DNA from: Opitutus sp.
Lineage (GTDB): Bacteria > Verrucomicrobiota > Verrucomicrobiia > Opitutales > Opitutaceae
DNA length: 64,000 bases
Direction of reading: 5' to 3'
NCBI GenBank assembly: GCA_024998815.1
Contig: JACEUQ010000002.1
Location: 256,501-320,500, forward strand
In this document: positions 55,247 to 64,000 of the stretch, one piece after another
How positions within the stretch are numbered: the first letter of the stretch is position 1
Layout of the letters: each line of letters begins with the position of its first letter
Notes under the pieces: model-generated
Database searches by the model: none
Seen by the model: only the letters and a program-made list of their open reading frames with translations
What the model was told of the DNA's origin: nothing
Translations under genes and position numbers: made by a program

Positions 55247-56335
55247 ATGCCACAGCACTTCATCGTCATTATCGCCGGGGGTAAAGGTGAGCGTTTCTGG
55301 CCGCAGAGCCGCGCGCCGCGTCCCAAGCACCTGTTGCCCATCGTCGGCTCCAAGCCGTTGCTCACCCAAACCATCGACCGGGTAAAACCGCTCGCGCCGG
55401 CCAAAAACATTTTTGTCATCACCAGCGCCATTCAGGAAAAGGCCGTGCGCGCGGTCTGCAAAGGCATCCCGGCCGCCAACATCATCGCCGAACCCGTGGG
55501 GCGCGACACCGCCGCCGCCGTGGGCCTGGCCGCCGCCATCGTCGCGGCACGCGATCCGCAGGGGATTTTTGCGGTGCTGCCCGCCGATCACGTCATCCAT
55601 GACAGCAAGGCTTACGCGGCGGATCTCGCCGCAGCGTTCGCCGCCGCCGGGGCCGCCGAGGTGATGGTGACCATCGGCATCACGCCCACCGAACCGGCCA
55701 CCGGGTTTGGCTACATCCAGCGCGCCGCGAAGTGGAAGTCCTTTAACCGCCGCCCGGTGTTCAACGTCCAACGTTTCGTCGAAAAACCAAAGCTGGCGGT
55801 CGCCGAGAGCTACCTCGCCTCGGGCGATTATTTATGGAATGCGGGCATGTTTGTGTGGAGCGTTCCCGTGGTTGAAAAGGCTCTGGCTCAACACGCTATG
55901 GATCTGAACGCCGCGCTCCAACCGATCCGCGCCGCGCTGGCCAAAAAGCGCCCGCTGGCCGGGGTATTGAAGAAGGTTTACCCGACCTTGCCCAAGATTT
56001 CGGTCGATTACGCGCTGCTGGAAAAATCCAGCAACGTGGTGGTGCTGCCGTCGTCGTTTGATTGGGACGACGTGGGCGCTTGGCCGGCGGTGGCCAAACA
56101 TTTTAAGCCGGATGCGGCGGGCAACGTGTCGCGCGGGCTCGCGGTGGTGGAACAGGGAAGCCGCAACATCGTGTTCAGCGAAGGCGGCCACTTGGTCACG
56201 CTGCTCGGCGTGGACGACCTGATTGTGGTGCACACCGCCGACGCGACCCTGGTTTGCCCCAAGTCGAAGGCGCAGGACATCAAGGCGTTGCTCAAACAGG
56301 TGGAGGCCCTCAAAGGCGGCGCCAAGTGGCTGTAA
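55247..56335 (+). CDS. manC: Mannose-1-phosphate guanylyltransferase
   Basis: 362-aa enzyme that makes GDP-mannose from GTP and mannose 1-phosphate. N-terminal nucleotidyltransferase motif IAGGKGERFWPQSR then PKHLLPIVG, ILPADH-type VLPADHVIHD, GFGYIQRA, FVEKP, LWNAGMFVW and the SFDWDDVGAW segment. There is no phosphomannose-isomerase domain. Likely feeds the polysaccharide locus upstream. ATG 55247 gives the family start (MPQHFIVIIAGG). Confidence 0.92.
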   Translation: MPQHFIVIIAGGKGERFWPQSRAPRPKHLLPIVGSKPLLTQTIDRVKPLAPAKNIFVITSAIQEKAVRAVCKGIPAANIIAEPVGRDTAAAVGLAAAIVAARDPQGIFAVLPADHVIHDSKAYAADLAAAFAAAGAAEVMVTIGITPTEPATGFGYIQRAAKWKSFNRRPVFNVQRFVEKPKLAVAESYLASGDYLWNAGMFVWSVPVVEKALAQHAMDLNAALQPIRAALAKKRPLAGVLKKVYPTLPKISVDYALLEKSSNVVVLPSSFDWDDVGAWPAVAKHFKPDAAGNVSRGLAVVEQGSRNIVFSEGGHLVTLLGVDDLIVVHTADATLVCPKSKAQDIKALLKQVEALKGGAKWL

Positions 56336-56607
56336 GTCCCAAGTCGCGTTCAAGATGCGCTTAACAAAACTGTTCTTAGCGGAGATGAAAACCTTTGGCA
56401 AAACACCTTGAGCTCACGCTCAAGGCCACGAGGAGTACGTTCACCAAACGTGCGTTCACGAGGAGTGATTTCACCAAGCATGTGGCCTTGAGCGTGAGCT
56501 CAAGGATGCCGTAAACCTCAAATTGAACGCTAATGAGTATCAGTCTAGTTTGGCTGCAACCGTCGAGCATTCTCATCCGCCACGATCCCTGTTACTAACG
56601 TCTTTTT
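56336..56607. repeat. Intergenic pair of GTGA-loop hairpins
   Basis: CCTTGAGCTCACGCTCAAGG at 56406-56425 and, inverted, CCTTGAGCGTGAGCTCAAGG at 56486-56505, each followed or preceded by GGCCAC. No gene is seen in the gap. Confidence 0.9.
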
Positions 56608-57042
56608 ATGCGTTTTCTAGGAATTGATTACGGCTCACGCCGCATCGGTTTGGCTTACGGCGACGAGCTGGGCATCGCCACGCCGTTGCCCGCCCTCACC
56701 GATGCCGAGCCCAAACAGCGCCGCGACAAGTTGGCCGCCTTGGTCAAGCAGCGCCGCATCACCGAGCTGGTGGTAGGCTTTCCCTACAATATGAACGGCA
56801 CGGTCGGTTTTAAGGCCAAGGAGGTCGAGGGCTTCGCCGAGAGCTTGAAGCGCGAATTCGGCCTGCCGCTGCACTTCATCGACGAGCGCCTCACCTCCCA
56901 CATGGCCGAGTCCGGCATGAACCAAAAACAGCTCCGCGAAATCCGCGCCCAGGGAATCATCGATTCGCGCGCGGCCGCCATTATCTTGCAGGACTTTTTG
57001 GACCAACGCTTTCCATCCATCCTGCCCGGAGGCGGAGCGTAA
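56608..57042 (+). CDS. ruvX: Putative Holliday junction resolvase / pre-16S rRNA nuclease
   Basis: YqgF/RuvX, 144 aa, RNase H fold. First Asp in FLGIDYGSRRIGLAYGDELG (residues 3-22), VVGFPYNMNGTVGFKA, FIDERLTSHMAE and a final Asp-containing DSRAAAIILQDFLD. Its stop is followed at once by the truA start. Confidence 0.95.
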   Translation: MRFLGIDYGSRRIGLAYGDELGIATPLPALTDAEPKQRRDKLAALVKQRRITELVVGFPYNMNGTVGFKAKEVEGFAESLKREFGLPLHFIDERLTSHMAESGMNQKQLREIRAQGIIDSRAAAIILQDFLDQRFPSILPGGGA

Positions 57043-57867
57043 ATGGACGCGAGCGTCACCCCCGCCCCGATCGCTCCTGCCGCCGCCGCCAACGCCGGGA
57101 TCGCGGACGCCGCCGCCACCCCGACCCGCTGGAAATGCACCGTCGCCTACGACGGCACGGCGTTCGCCGGCTGGCAAATCCAGCCCAACGCCGAGACCGT
57201 CCAGGCGGTCATCGAGCGCCGTCTGGCCGAGGTGCTCAAAGCGCCGGTAGACATCACTGGCAGCGGGCGCACCGACGCCGGCGTCCACGCCCGCGGGCAG
57301 GTGTTTCACTTTGACGCCCATTGGCCGCACGAGCCGGCCAAATTGTTAACCGCCCTGCGCATCGGGTTGCCGCCGACCATCCAGATTCAATCGGCCGAGC
57401 GGGTTCCAGCCAGTTTCCATGCGCGCTTCGGGGCCACGGGGAAAATCTACCATTTCTCGCTCTGCCACGGGGCTTATGCGGATCCGTTTACGCAGGCTTA
57501 CACCTGGTCGATGCCGCGCAAACTCGACGTTGGGGCGATGCGGGCGGCGGCGGCGATTCTGGTGGGAACGCACGATTTCCGCGCGTTTACCGCCATTCCC
57601 GGCAGCGGCATCGCCAAGGAAGACACCGTGCGCACGGTCAGGCGCCTCGATTTGGTCGAGGACGGGCACCGCCTGCGCCTGGAGGCCGAGGGCAACGGGT
57701 TTTTGTATAAAATGGTGCGCAGCCTCACCGGTGCGCTGGTCGATGTCGGGCTGGGCCGGTTTAGTCCGGCCGACATGGAGCCGATCCTCGCCAGCCAAAT
57801 TCGCACCCAGCGGGTATTTACCGCGCCACCGCAGGGGCTTTGTCTGGTCGAAGTGTTCTATGGGTGA
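57043..57867 (+). CDS. truA: tRNA pseudouridine(38-40) synthase
   Basis: 274 aa. A 25-residue Ala/Pro-rich leader precedes the TruA domain: VAYDGTAFAGWQIQPN, catalytic Asp in GSGRTDAGVHARGQVFHFD (near residue 78), HDFRAFTA, and FLYKMVRSLTGALVDVG. Modifies the anticodon arm of several tRNAs. Adjacent to ruvX with no gap, so co-translated. Confidence 0.95.
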   Translation: MDASVTPAPIAPAAAANAGIADAAATPTRWKCTVAYDGTAFAGWQIQPNAETVQAVIERRLAEVLKAPVDITGSGRTDAGVHARGQVFHFDAHWPHEPAKLLTALRIGLPPTIQIQSAERVPASFHARFGATGKIYHFSLCHGAYADPFTQAYTWSMPRKLDVGAMRAAAAILVGTHDFRAFTAIPGSGIAKEDTVRTVRRLDLVEDGHRLRLEAEGNGFLYKMVRSLTGALVDVGLGRFSPADMEPILASQIRTQRVFTAPPQGLCLVEVFYG

Positions 57868-57880
57868 AATCTTGGATCGT

Positions 57881-57986
57881 AAAGTAGCGCAGACTTCCAG
57901 TCTGCCCGGATTGGAGGGAATGTTTATCGGAGCAGAGGGGAGGCCGGCGCTACGGCACGGAGCAGACTGGAAGTCTGCGCTACTTT
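57881..57986. repeat. Inverted repeat with AAAGTAGCGCAGACTTCCAG arms (second copy)
   Basis: 25-base arms at 57881-57905 and 57962-57986, the same as those at 54691 and 54742, around a 56-base GC-rich interior. Fills the gap between truA and comF. Confidence 0.93.
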
Positions 57987-58025
57987 TCGGATCTGATTGG
58001 ACTGCGATGCTAAACCGAGGTGGCC

Positions 58026-58820
58026 ATGGATGAGGCGAGACCGAGTCCGCCTTCGGCCTTGGCTGAATTGTTAACTCCCGAACCGCAGGTCGGTTGGGCC
58101 CGCGAAGTGTGGCGCGGGTTAACTGATGTGGTGTTTCCGCCGACATGCGTGCACTGCGGTGGGCTGGTCGAGGGCGGGCGGCTGCGGCAGGTTTGCGTGG
58201 CCTGCACGCCGCTCATCCATGTGGTTGCGGCACCGCATTGTACGACGTGCGGAAGCCCGTTTTTCGGCGCCGTCGAAGGCGAGCGTATCTGCCCGCATTG
58301 CGTCGCGTTGCACCCACAATTTGGCGAGGGGCGCACGGTCACACTATTTACCGGCCCGGCGCGCGCCCTAATCCACGGGCTGAAATATCGCAAAGGCCAC
58401 CACCTGCTCGACGACTTAGAACATATCGTGCACGCCTGCGATCCCGTGAAGGAGTTTTTGAAAAACTCAATTCTGGTGCCCGTGCCGCTGCACCCGCGCA
58501 AGCTGCGCGAGCGGGGCTACAACCAGACTGCGCTGCTTTCCGCCGTGCTGGCGCGGGCAGCGGGCGGGACCACGCGGGTTGAGCCGGTTCTGCGCCGAGT
58601 AGTGGACACCCCCTCACAAACCACCTTCGACCGCAAAGCCCGACAGGCTAACCTAAAAAATGCCTTTGCACTGGCCCGAGGCGCCTCCATAAATCCGCGC
58701 TCACCTTACATTCTCGTCGATGATGTTTTTACCACAGGCTCAACCCTCAACTCCTGCGCCGGCGTTCTCCGCCGCGCTGGGGCGGTGAATCTCAACGTCA
58801 TCACCTTTAGTCACGGTTAA
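58026..58820 (+). CDS. comF: ComF family phosphoribosyltransferase-like protein
   Basis: 264 aa. N-terminal zinc ribbon with four CxxC pairs (CVHC, CVAC, CTTC, CPHC; residues about 38-100), then a PRTase-like domain: LIHGLKYRKGH, VPVPLHPRKLRERGYNQ and the PRPP loop ILVDDVFTTGSTLNSCA. Family members act in DNA uptake during competence; a role in natural transformation here is inference. Confidence 0.93.
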   Translation: MDEARPSPPSALAELLTPEPQVGWAREVWRGLTDVVFPPTCVHCGGLVEGGRLRQVCVACTPLIHVVAAPHCTTCGSPFFGAVEGERICPHCVALHPQFGEGRTVTLFTGPARALIHGLKYRKGHHLLDDLEHIVHACDPVKEFLKNSILVPVPLHPRKLRERGYNQTALLSAVLARAAGGTTRVEPVLRRVVDTPSQTTFDRKARQANLKNAFALARGASINPRSPYILVDDVFTTGSTLNSCAGVLRRAGAVNLNVITFSHG

Positions 58821-58829
58821 CTCACTGCC

Positions 58830-59693
58830 ATGTCGATTTTCAGCAAACCGAAGTATTCCACTGTTGTGGTTAAGAAGAAGGATATCCCCAAGGGGATGTG
58901 GACCAAATGTCCGATCTCCGGCGAGATCGTCTTCAATAAGGAGCTGGAGGACAACCAGATGGTCGTGCCCAAGTCGGGTTACCACTACCCCATCGGCGCG
59001 CACGAGCGCATCGCCGCGCTCTTCGACGAAGGCACCTTCACCGAGGCTGACGCCACGATCCGTTCGGCCGACCCGCTCAAGTTCGTCGATTCCCAAAAAT
59101 ACCCCGACCGCATCAAAAAGTACGAACGTGACAGCGGCCTGACCGAGGCGGTTGTCTGCGGCACGGGTGAGATCCATGGGATTCAGGTCTCTGTGGCGGT
59201 CATGGACTTCCGTTTTTGCGGTGGCGCCATGGGATCGGCGGCGGGAGAGAAAATCACCCGCGCGATCGAAGTCGCGTTGAAGAAGAAGATTCCCTGCGTG
59301 ATTTTCAGCGCTTCTGGCGGTGCGCGTATGCAGGAAGGCATTTTCTCGCTCATGCAGATGGCGAAAACCAGTGCGGCCTTGGGACGATTGGCCGAGGCCA
59401 AGTTGCCCTACATTTCGGTGCTCACGCACCCGACCATGGGCGGGGTGACCGCCAGTTTCGCGGTTTTGGGCGACCTGAACATCGCCGAGCCGGGCGCACT
59501 GATCGGTTTTGCCGGTGCGCGTGTCATTAAAGACACGGTCAAACAAACCCTTCCTGCGGGTTTCCAGACCGCCGAATTCCTACAAAAGCACGGCCTTATC
59601 GATATGATTGTCAGCCGCTTGGAAATGCGCGACAGCCTGCGCGATGTACTGCAAGCGCTGTACCTTAAAAAACGCCCCGTCGCGAAAAAGTGA
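58830..59693 (+). CDS. accD: Acetyl-CoA carboxylase carboxyltransferase subunit beta, zinc finger degenerate
   Basis: 287-aa beta subunit of the carboxyltransferase that transfers CO2 from biotin to acetyl-CoA. The catalytic core is standard: [68 protein letters not shown]. The N-terminal zinc ribbon has only the first of four cysteines ([20 protein letters not shown], then VPKSGYHYP), so zinc binding by this domain is probably lost. folC lies downstream as in many bacteria. Confidence 0.95.
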   Translation: MSIFSKPKYSTVVVKKKDIPKGMWTKCPISGEIVFNKELEDNQMVVPKSGYHYPIGAHERIAALFDEGTFTEADATIRSADPLKFVDSQKYPDRIKKYERDSGLTEAVVCGTGEIHGIQVSVAVMDFRFCGGAMGSAAGEKITRAIEVALKKKIPCVIFSASGGARMQEGIFSLMQMAKTSAALGRLAEAKLPYISVLTHPTMGGVTASFAVLGDLNIAEPGALIGFAGARVIKDTVKQTLPAGFQTAEFLQKHGLIDMIVSRLEMRDSLRDVLQALYLKKRPVAKK

Positions 59694-59709
59694 GGTTTCG
59701 GATCTGCTT

Positions 59710-59756
59710 AACGGGCCGCATGGAATCATAATTTCAGCGGCCCGTTTTATTTTTTC
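59710..59756 (+). terminator. Rho-independent terminator of accD
   Basis: AACGGGCCGC (59710-59719) pairs with GCGGCCCGTT (59737-59746), followed by a T-rich tail. It begins 17 bases after the accD stop. Confidence 0.9.
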
Positions 59757-59766
59757 GACTGATTTA

Positions 59767-59856
59767 TTAACCGCTAATGAACGCCAAGATACGCTAATTC
59801 AGAAGGAAATAATCCGCGGTTCTTATTAGCGTAAATTAGTGTTCATTAGTGGTTAA
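59767..59856. repeat. Inverted repeat with TTAACCGCTAATGAACGC arms
   Basis: Arms of 32 bases (59767-59798 and 59825-59856) pair with few mismatches around a 26-base loop. AT-rich compared with neighbours. Occupies the accD-folC gap. Confidence 0.88.
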
Positions 59857-59892
59857 AACGGTTCGAATGTATTTCTTTGAGAGCGAAATGGT

Positions 59893-61203
59893 ATGAGTCC
59901 TATTGATGCGCAGCTGGCCGATTACGCGTCGACCCAGGATTACCTGTTCTCGCTGAAGGCCAAGGGCGTGAAATATGGGGTCGATCGCATGCGCCTGCTC
60001 GTGGCCGGTCTCGGCCATCCCGAGCGGGCCACACCGGCTATCCATATCGCCGGCACCAACGGCAAAGGCTCGGTGGCCGCGTTGCTCGAAGCGTGTTTCG
60101 CCGCCGCCGGCTGGTGCACCGGCCTCTACACCTCACCGCATCTGGTCAAACTGGGCGAACGTGTCCAGGTTGCCCGCCTGCCCCTGTCCGAGGCCGAGAT
60201 CGTCGCCTTCGCCCGCGAGCTCTGCCCGATCGCCGAGGCGGTCAGTAGCGGTAGCCCCGACGACCACCCGAGCTTTTTTGAGTTCATGACGGCGATGGCA
60301 TTTTTGCAGTTTAAACGAAAAAACTGCGACATTGCCCTCATCGAGACCGGCTTAGGCGGGCGACTCGACGCCACCAACGTGGTTAACCCCGAGGTCGCCG
60401 TGATCACCTCCATCGGCCTCGACCACTGCGAGATGCTGGGCGACACGATCCCCCAAATCGCCGAGGAAAAAGCGGGCATCATCAAAGCGGGCAAACCGGT
60501 GGTGATCGGGCGCCTGCCGCCGGAGGCCGAGGCGGTCATTCGCCGGGTCGCCGCCGAACAAGGCGCGCCGGTCCACTCCGTGCGGGAAATCTTTGGCGAG
60601 GACGTGGCCGATTACCCCAAACCGGCGCTGGAGGGCGATTATCAACGCGCGAACGCAGCGGTCGCTGTGCTGGTGACGCGCTGCCTCGATGCGCGCTGGG
60701 GCCTGAGCGCCGAGGTGGTCGGACGCGGGATCGCCGCGGTGCGATGGCCGGGACGCTGGCAGCGCACGACGATCGGCGGGCGCTCGCTGATTCTCGATGC
60801 TTCGCACAATCCCGAAGGGGCCGGTGTGCTGGAGGCGCACTTGAGGCAACTGGTTGCCGCAGAGGGGCGTAAGCCAGTGGTGGTCACCGGTGTACTGGGC
60901 GTGGCGCGGGCGCGGCCGTTATTGGAAACCATTAGCCGCTATGCGGCCGAAATTCATCTGGTCATGCCGCAACAGTCGCGGGCAAGTTCCTTCGAGGAGC
61001 TCGAAGCGCTGATACCGAACAGTTTTTCGGGGAAAGTAAGTCGGGCGACGGTGGCCGGGGTGTTCCCTGCGGCGGGTGTTTGCACGGTCGGCGGGCTGAC
61101 GGACACGGTGGTGGTCACCGGATCGATTTACCTGCTGGGTGAGGTTCTGGCGCGAATCGAGCCGGAGCGCGGCGCGATCGAGAACCGGTTGCAGGATTTT
61201 TAG
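59893..61203 (+). CDS. folC: Folylpolyglutamate synthase / dihydrofolate synthase
   Basis: 436-aa Mur-ligase-family enzyme that adds Glu to dihydropteroate or folates. P-loop HIAGTNGKGSVAALLE (residues 51-66), TSPHLVKLGERVQV, IALIETGLGGRLDATNV, TSIGLDHCEMLGDT, and the C-terminal ILDASHNPEGAGV. Usual length. The separate repeat and terminator upstream suggest its own promoter. Confidence 0.95.
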   Translation: MSPIDAQLADYASTQDYLFSLKAKGVKYGVDRMRLLVAGLGHPERATPAIHIAGTNGKGSVAALLEACFAAAGWCTGLYTSPHLVKLGERVQVARLPLSEAEIVAFARELCPIAEAVSSGSPDDHPSFFEFMTAMAFLQFKRKNCDIALIETGLGGRLDATNVVNPEVAVITSIGLDHCEMLGDTIPQIAEEKAGIIKAGKPVVIGRLPPEAEAVIRRVAAEQGAPVHSVREIFGEDVADYPKPALEGDYQRANAAVAVLVTRCLDARWGLSAEVVGRGIAAVRWPGRWQRTTIGGRSLILDASHNPEGAGVLEAHLRQLVAAEGRKPVVVTGVLGVARARPLLETISRYAAEIHLVMPQQSRASSFEELEALIPNSFSGKVSRATVAGVFPAAGVCTVGGLTDTVVVTGSIYLLGEVLARIEPERGAIENRLQDF

Positions 61204-61206
61204 GGT

Positions 61207-61362
61207 TTAGCGGCCGAGGGAGACGTCGGCCTGGTTGGAGGAGTCGGCGGTGCTGATCACGGTGGGATCAATGAAAGGGGCGGTGCGGCTGGCGGCCTGG
61301 GCGAAACCGGTGGAGAGGGCGGCGATGACGAGGGCGAAGGAGAGGCGTTTGATGGAGTTCAT
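61207..61362 (-). CDS. Small predicted secreted peptide
   Basis: 51-aa reading frame on the minus strand with a textbook signal peptide: MNSIKRL, a hydrophobic core and AQA as cleavage site near residue 23, leaving about 28 residues (ASRTAPFIDPTVISTADSSN and eight more). It is convergent with folC (3 bases between stops). No good ribosome-binding site is visible, and the family is unknown; the signal-peptide architecture is the main evidence. Confidence 0.5.
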   Translation of the reverse strand: MNSIKRLSFALVIAALSTGFAQAASRTAPFIDPTVISTADSSNQADVSLGR

Positions 61363-61556
61363 GGCGGGGAGGAGTAGTGGAGGAGTTGAAGAGGCGTTGA
61401 TGGGCTACACATCGAGAAAGCTACCGGTTTTTTCGTCCGTCAAAGCGCAAGCACCCAACCAGGTAATCGACCCTAGGTGGGGCCTGGGGGCTGGTACCCG
61501 GTTTCCGGGGTTGGGCCGAAAATAAGGCGATAAAACCGCTTGGGACGGCGTCTGAC

Positions 61557-61584
61557 ACCCCGCCAAAACCGGTTTTGGCGGGGT
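61557..61584. repeat. Perfect 28-base palindrome
   Basis: ACCCCGCCAAAACC followed directly by its reverse complement, then TTTGG and a further partial copy of GCGGGGTTTTGGCGG-type sequence. It could be a terminator on either strand or a binding site for a dimeric protein. The rest of the 607-base gap (61363-61969) holds only the hairpin repeats listed next. Confidence 0.8.
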
Positions 61585-61722
61585 TTTGGCGGCGAAAAAC
61601 GGGCGAGTGACGCCCGCCTGCGTGTTTTATTCTGCAACGCAGGCACATCAGCCCAAGATGAATTACGTATTTAACTTAAAATGATGAAGTTAACTCAACA
61701 GGGGTTATACCCTAGCCGGATT

Positions 61723-61890
61723 CCTGAGATCACGCTCAGGGCCACGCCATGCGCGATTCTCGGAGTAATCCTCAGCGCAAAACTCGGCGCAATACACTGG
61801 GACCTCCGCGCTCCGTGTGGCCTTGAGCGTGAGCTCAAGGTGGGCGTTCGCCCAACCCTGCCAATCCCATGAGCTCACGCTCAAGGCCAC
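61723..61890. repeat. GTGA-loop hairpin repeats near hflX
   Basis: Three units: 61723-61740 (one mismatch in stem), 61821-61840 (CCTTGAGCGTGAGCTCAAGG) and 61870-61890 inverted. They lie just downstream of the hflX stop. Confidence 0.88.
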
Positions 61891-61969
61891 GCCCGGCACC
61901 ACAATGCACAGCCACCCCCTCGAGGCCGCCGTGCTCCACTTACACCACTTACCCCGCCAGCGGCAGCCC

Positions 61970-63265
<1,296 letters not shown>

Positions 63266-63438
63266 TCGGATGTAGGCGGTAAGCTGCGCGAGAGTGTCGC
63301 GGCGTCAAACGTACACCGGTGGTGCAGTGGTAGAGTTGCGCGAACTTCCCCAGCGGGAAGATGGGGCGGGCGTATTTATTTCGCAGATTTAAAAGCTGAG
63401 AGGTTGCCATTGGACTTCCCCCTGCTTGGGTTCGCACT

Positions 63439-63582
63439 GTGAACTGGCTTTGGATTCTATCAATTCCCGTGGTGTTTATCGGCTGTGTTTTTTGGTTCGG
63501 CCGGAGGCATATCGCCATTCGTCGTCGGGATTGTTGTGGCAAGGGTTGCGGCTGCATTTTCCCCGCTAAACCCAAAGAGTGA
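63439..63582 (+). CDS. Small Cys-rich membrane protein
   Basis: 47-aa frame from GTG. A single hydrophobic helix (NWLWILSIPVVFIGCVFWFG) is followed by an Arg-rich stretch (RRHIAIRRR) and a Cys cluster DCCGKGCGC. This layout recalls small FeoB-associated Cys-rich proteins, but no feoB is in the window. No clear ribosome-binding site. Composition and layout are the only support. Confidence 0.42.
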   Translation: MNWLWILSIPVVFIGCVFWFGRRHIAIRRRDCCGKGCGCIFPAKPKE

Positions 63583-63698
63583 AGCGGCGGGACTGAGGGG
63601 GCGTTTCTGAAACTCTCGCGTCACCCGTTTTTCGAACAAGCACCCGCGGGCTCGATGGCATTCCGCCCTGTCTTCCTCCGCCGCACCAGCCCCTCAAC

Positions 63699-64000
63699 TC
63701 AGAGAATTTCCTTCATCTTAAAGGTGAGCTCGTAGTCGCTGGTCTTAAGGTTGGAGGGCGGACGAGGCAGAGTGATCCGGCGAAACGCCTCCAGCACCGA
63801 GCGGTCGTAATCGTCGTTACGCGACGAGCCAATGATGGTCACACCCACCACGGTACCACTGGAGGTAAGGCGGAACTTAACCGTCGCCTGTAACAAGTCA
63901 CTTAACCCCGTAGGAACGCATTTTTTGTGGGCCTCCATGAGGCGCATTTTCAGCAGGGAAATATAGGCCTCGGAGAGCTCGATGTCTTCACGCGTGAGCG
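63699..64000 (-). CDS. TonB-like energy transducer C-terminal domain, 5' part cut by window
   Basis: The reading frame stays open to the window edge; about 99 residues are visible. ATVKFRLTSSGTVVGVTIIG, SSRNDDYDRSVLEAFRRITL and YELTFKMKEIL form the beta-alpha-beta pattern of a TonB/TolA C-terminal domain. The true start and any N-terminal membrane helix lie beyond 64000. Confidence 0.72.
   Translation of the reverse strand, partial: LTREDIELSEAYISLLKMRLMEAHKKCVPTGLSDLLQATVKFRLTSSGTVVGVTIIGSSRNDDYDRSVLEAFRRITLPRPPSNLKTSDYELTFKMKEIL

Noticed and set aside
63313-63440. tRNA-like stretch with a D-arm-like GGTGCAGTGGTAGAG and a GGGTTCG further on
   Set aside because: No acceptor stem, anticodon arm or properly spaced T-arm can be folded; the two motifs are about 110 bases apart.

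Overview
The window reads as chromosomal DNA from a high-GC Gram-negative bacterium, most likely a verrucomicrobium of the Opitutales/Opitutaceae type. This is inference from gene content, from the many intergenic hairpin repeats, and from repeat-encoded peptides of the 'GRDAHAT / MGVSPM' kind that are common in Verrucomicrobia and relatives. No rRNA or confident tRNA gene is present.

Layout. 1-6.6 kb is a housekeeping block: fabF (cut by the window edge) divergent from HIT, phoH, a PgpH-like HD phosphodiesterase, ybeY and a recO-like gene. 6.7-12.2 kb is a disturbed region. A 218-bp copy of the 5' end of a nuclease-helicase gene is followed by an IS630-type element, a PIN toxin-antitoxin pair and an HTH-like remnant, then by the complete helicase gene. 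12.4-23.5 kb holds a CobW GTPase, pyruvate kinase, a metallo-beta-lactamase protein, a pterin operon (PTPS, FolE2, SDR), an isochorismate synthase carrying an entire REP-associated transposase in frame, and metG. 23.5-25.4 kb is an ISAs1-type transposase split by a -1 frameshift. 25.6-29.3 kb is a Mn/Fe-type ABC transporter operon behind two DtxR-like operators. 29.5-31.4 kb is a DDE insertion sequence that truncated a glycosyltransferase gene.

31.6-51.7 kb is a long minus-strand surface-polysaccharide locus. It encodes a sedoheptulose-phosphate-isomerase-like SIS protein, a nucleotidyltransferase-kinase fusion in reversed HldE order, two epimerase/dehydratases, a stand-alone E1 alpha/beta thiamine enzyme, an acetolactate-synthase-like thiamine enzyme, two oxidoreductases, methyltransferases including three FkbM proteins, and several glycosyltransferases. 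Together these suggest synthesis, decoration and transfer of an unusual, possibly carbon-branched or heptose-derived sugar.

52.4-64 kb returns to housekeeping genes: ppk1, a rhodanese, mannose-1-phosphate guanylyltransferase, ruvX, truA, comF, accD, folC, hflX and the 3' part of a TonB-like gene, plus two very small ORFs (51 and 47 aa).

At least eight families of palindromic or inverted repeats occupy the gaps and sometimes invade genes (ybeY C-terminus, two places in the helicase, isochorismate synthase). The strongest unusual signals are the in-frame transposase inside isochorismate synthase, a hairpin repeat family with covarying stems and a GNRA-type loop, and the polysaccharide locus with two kinds of thiamine enzyme.
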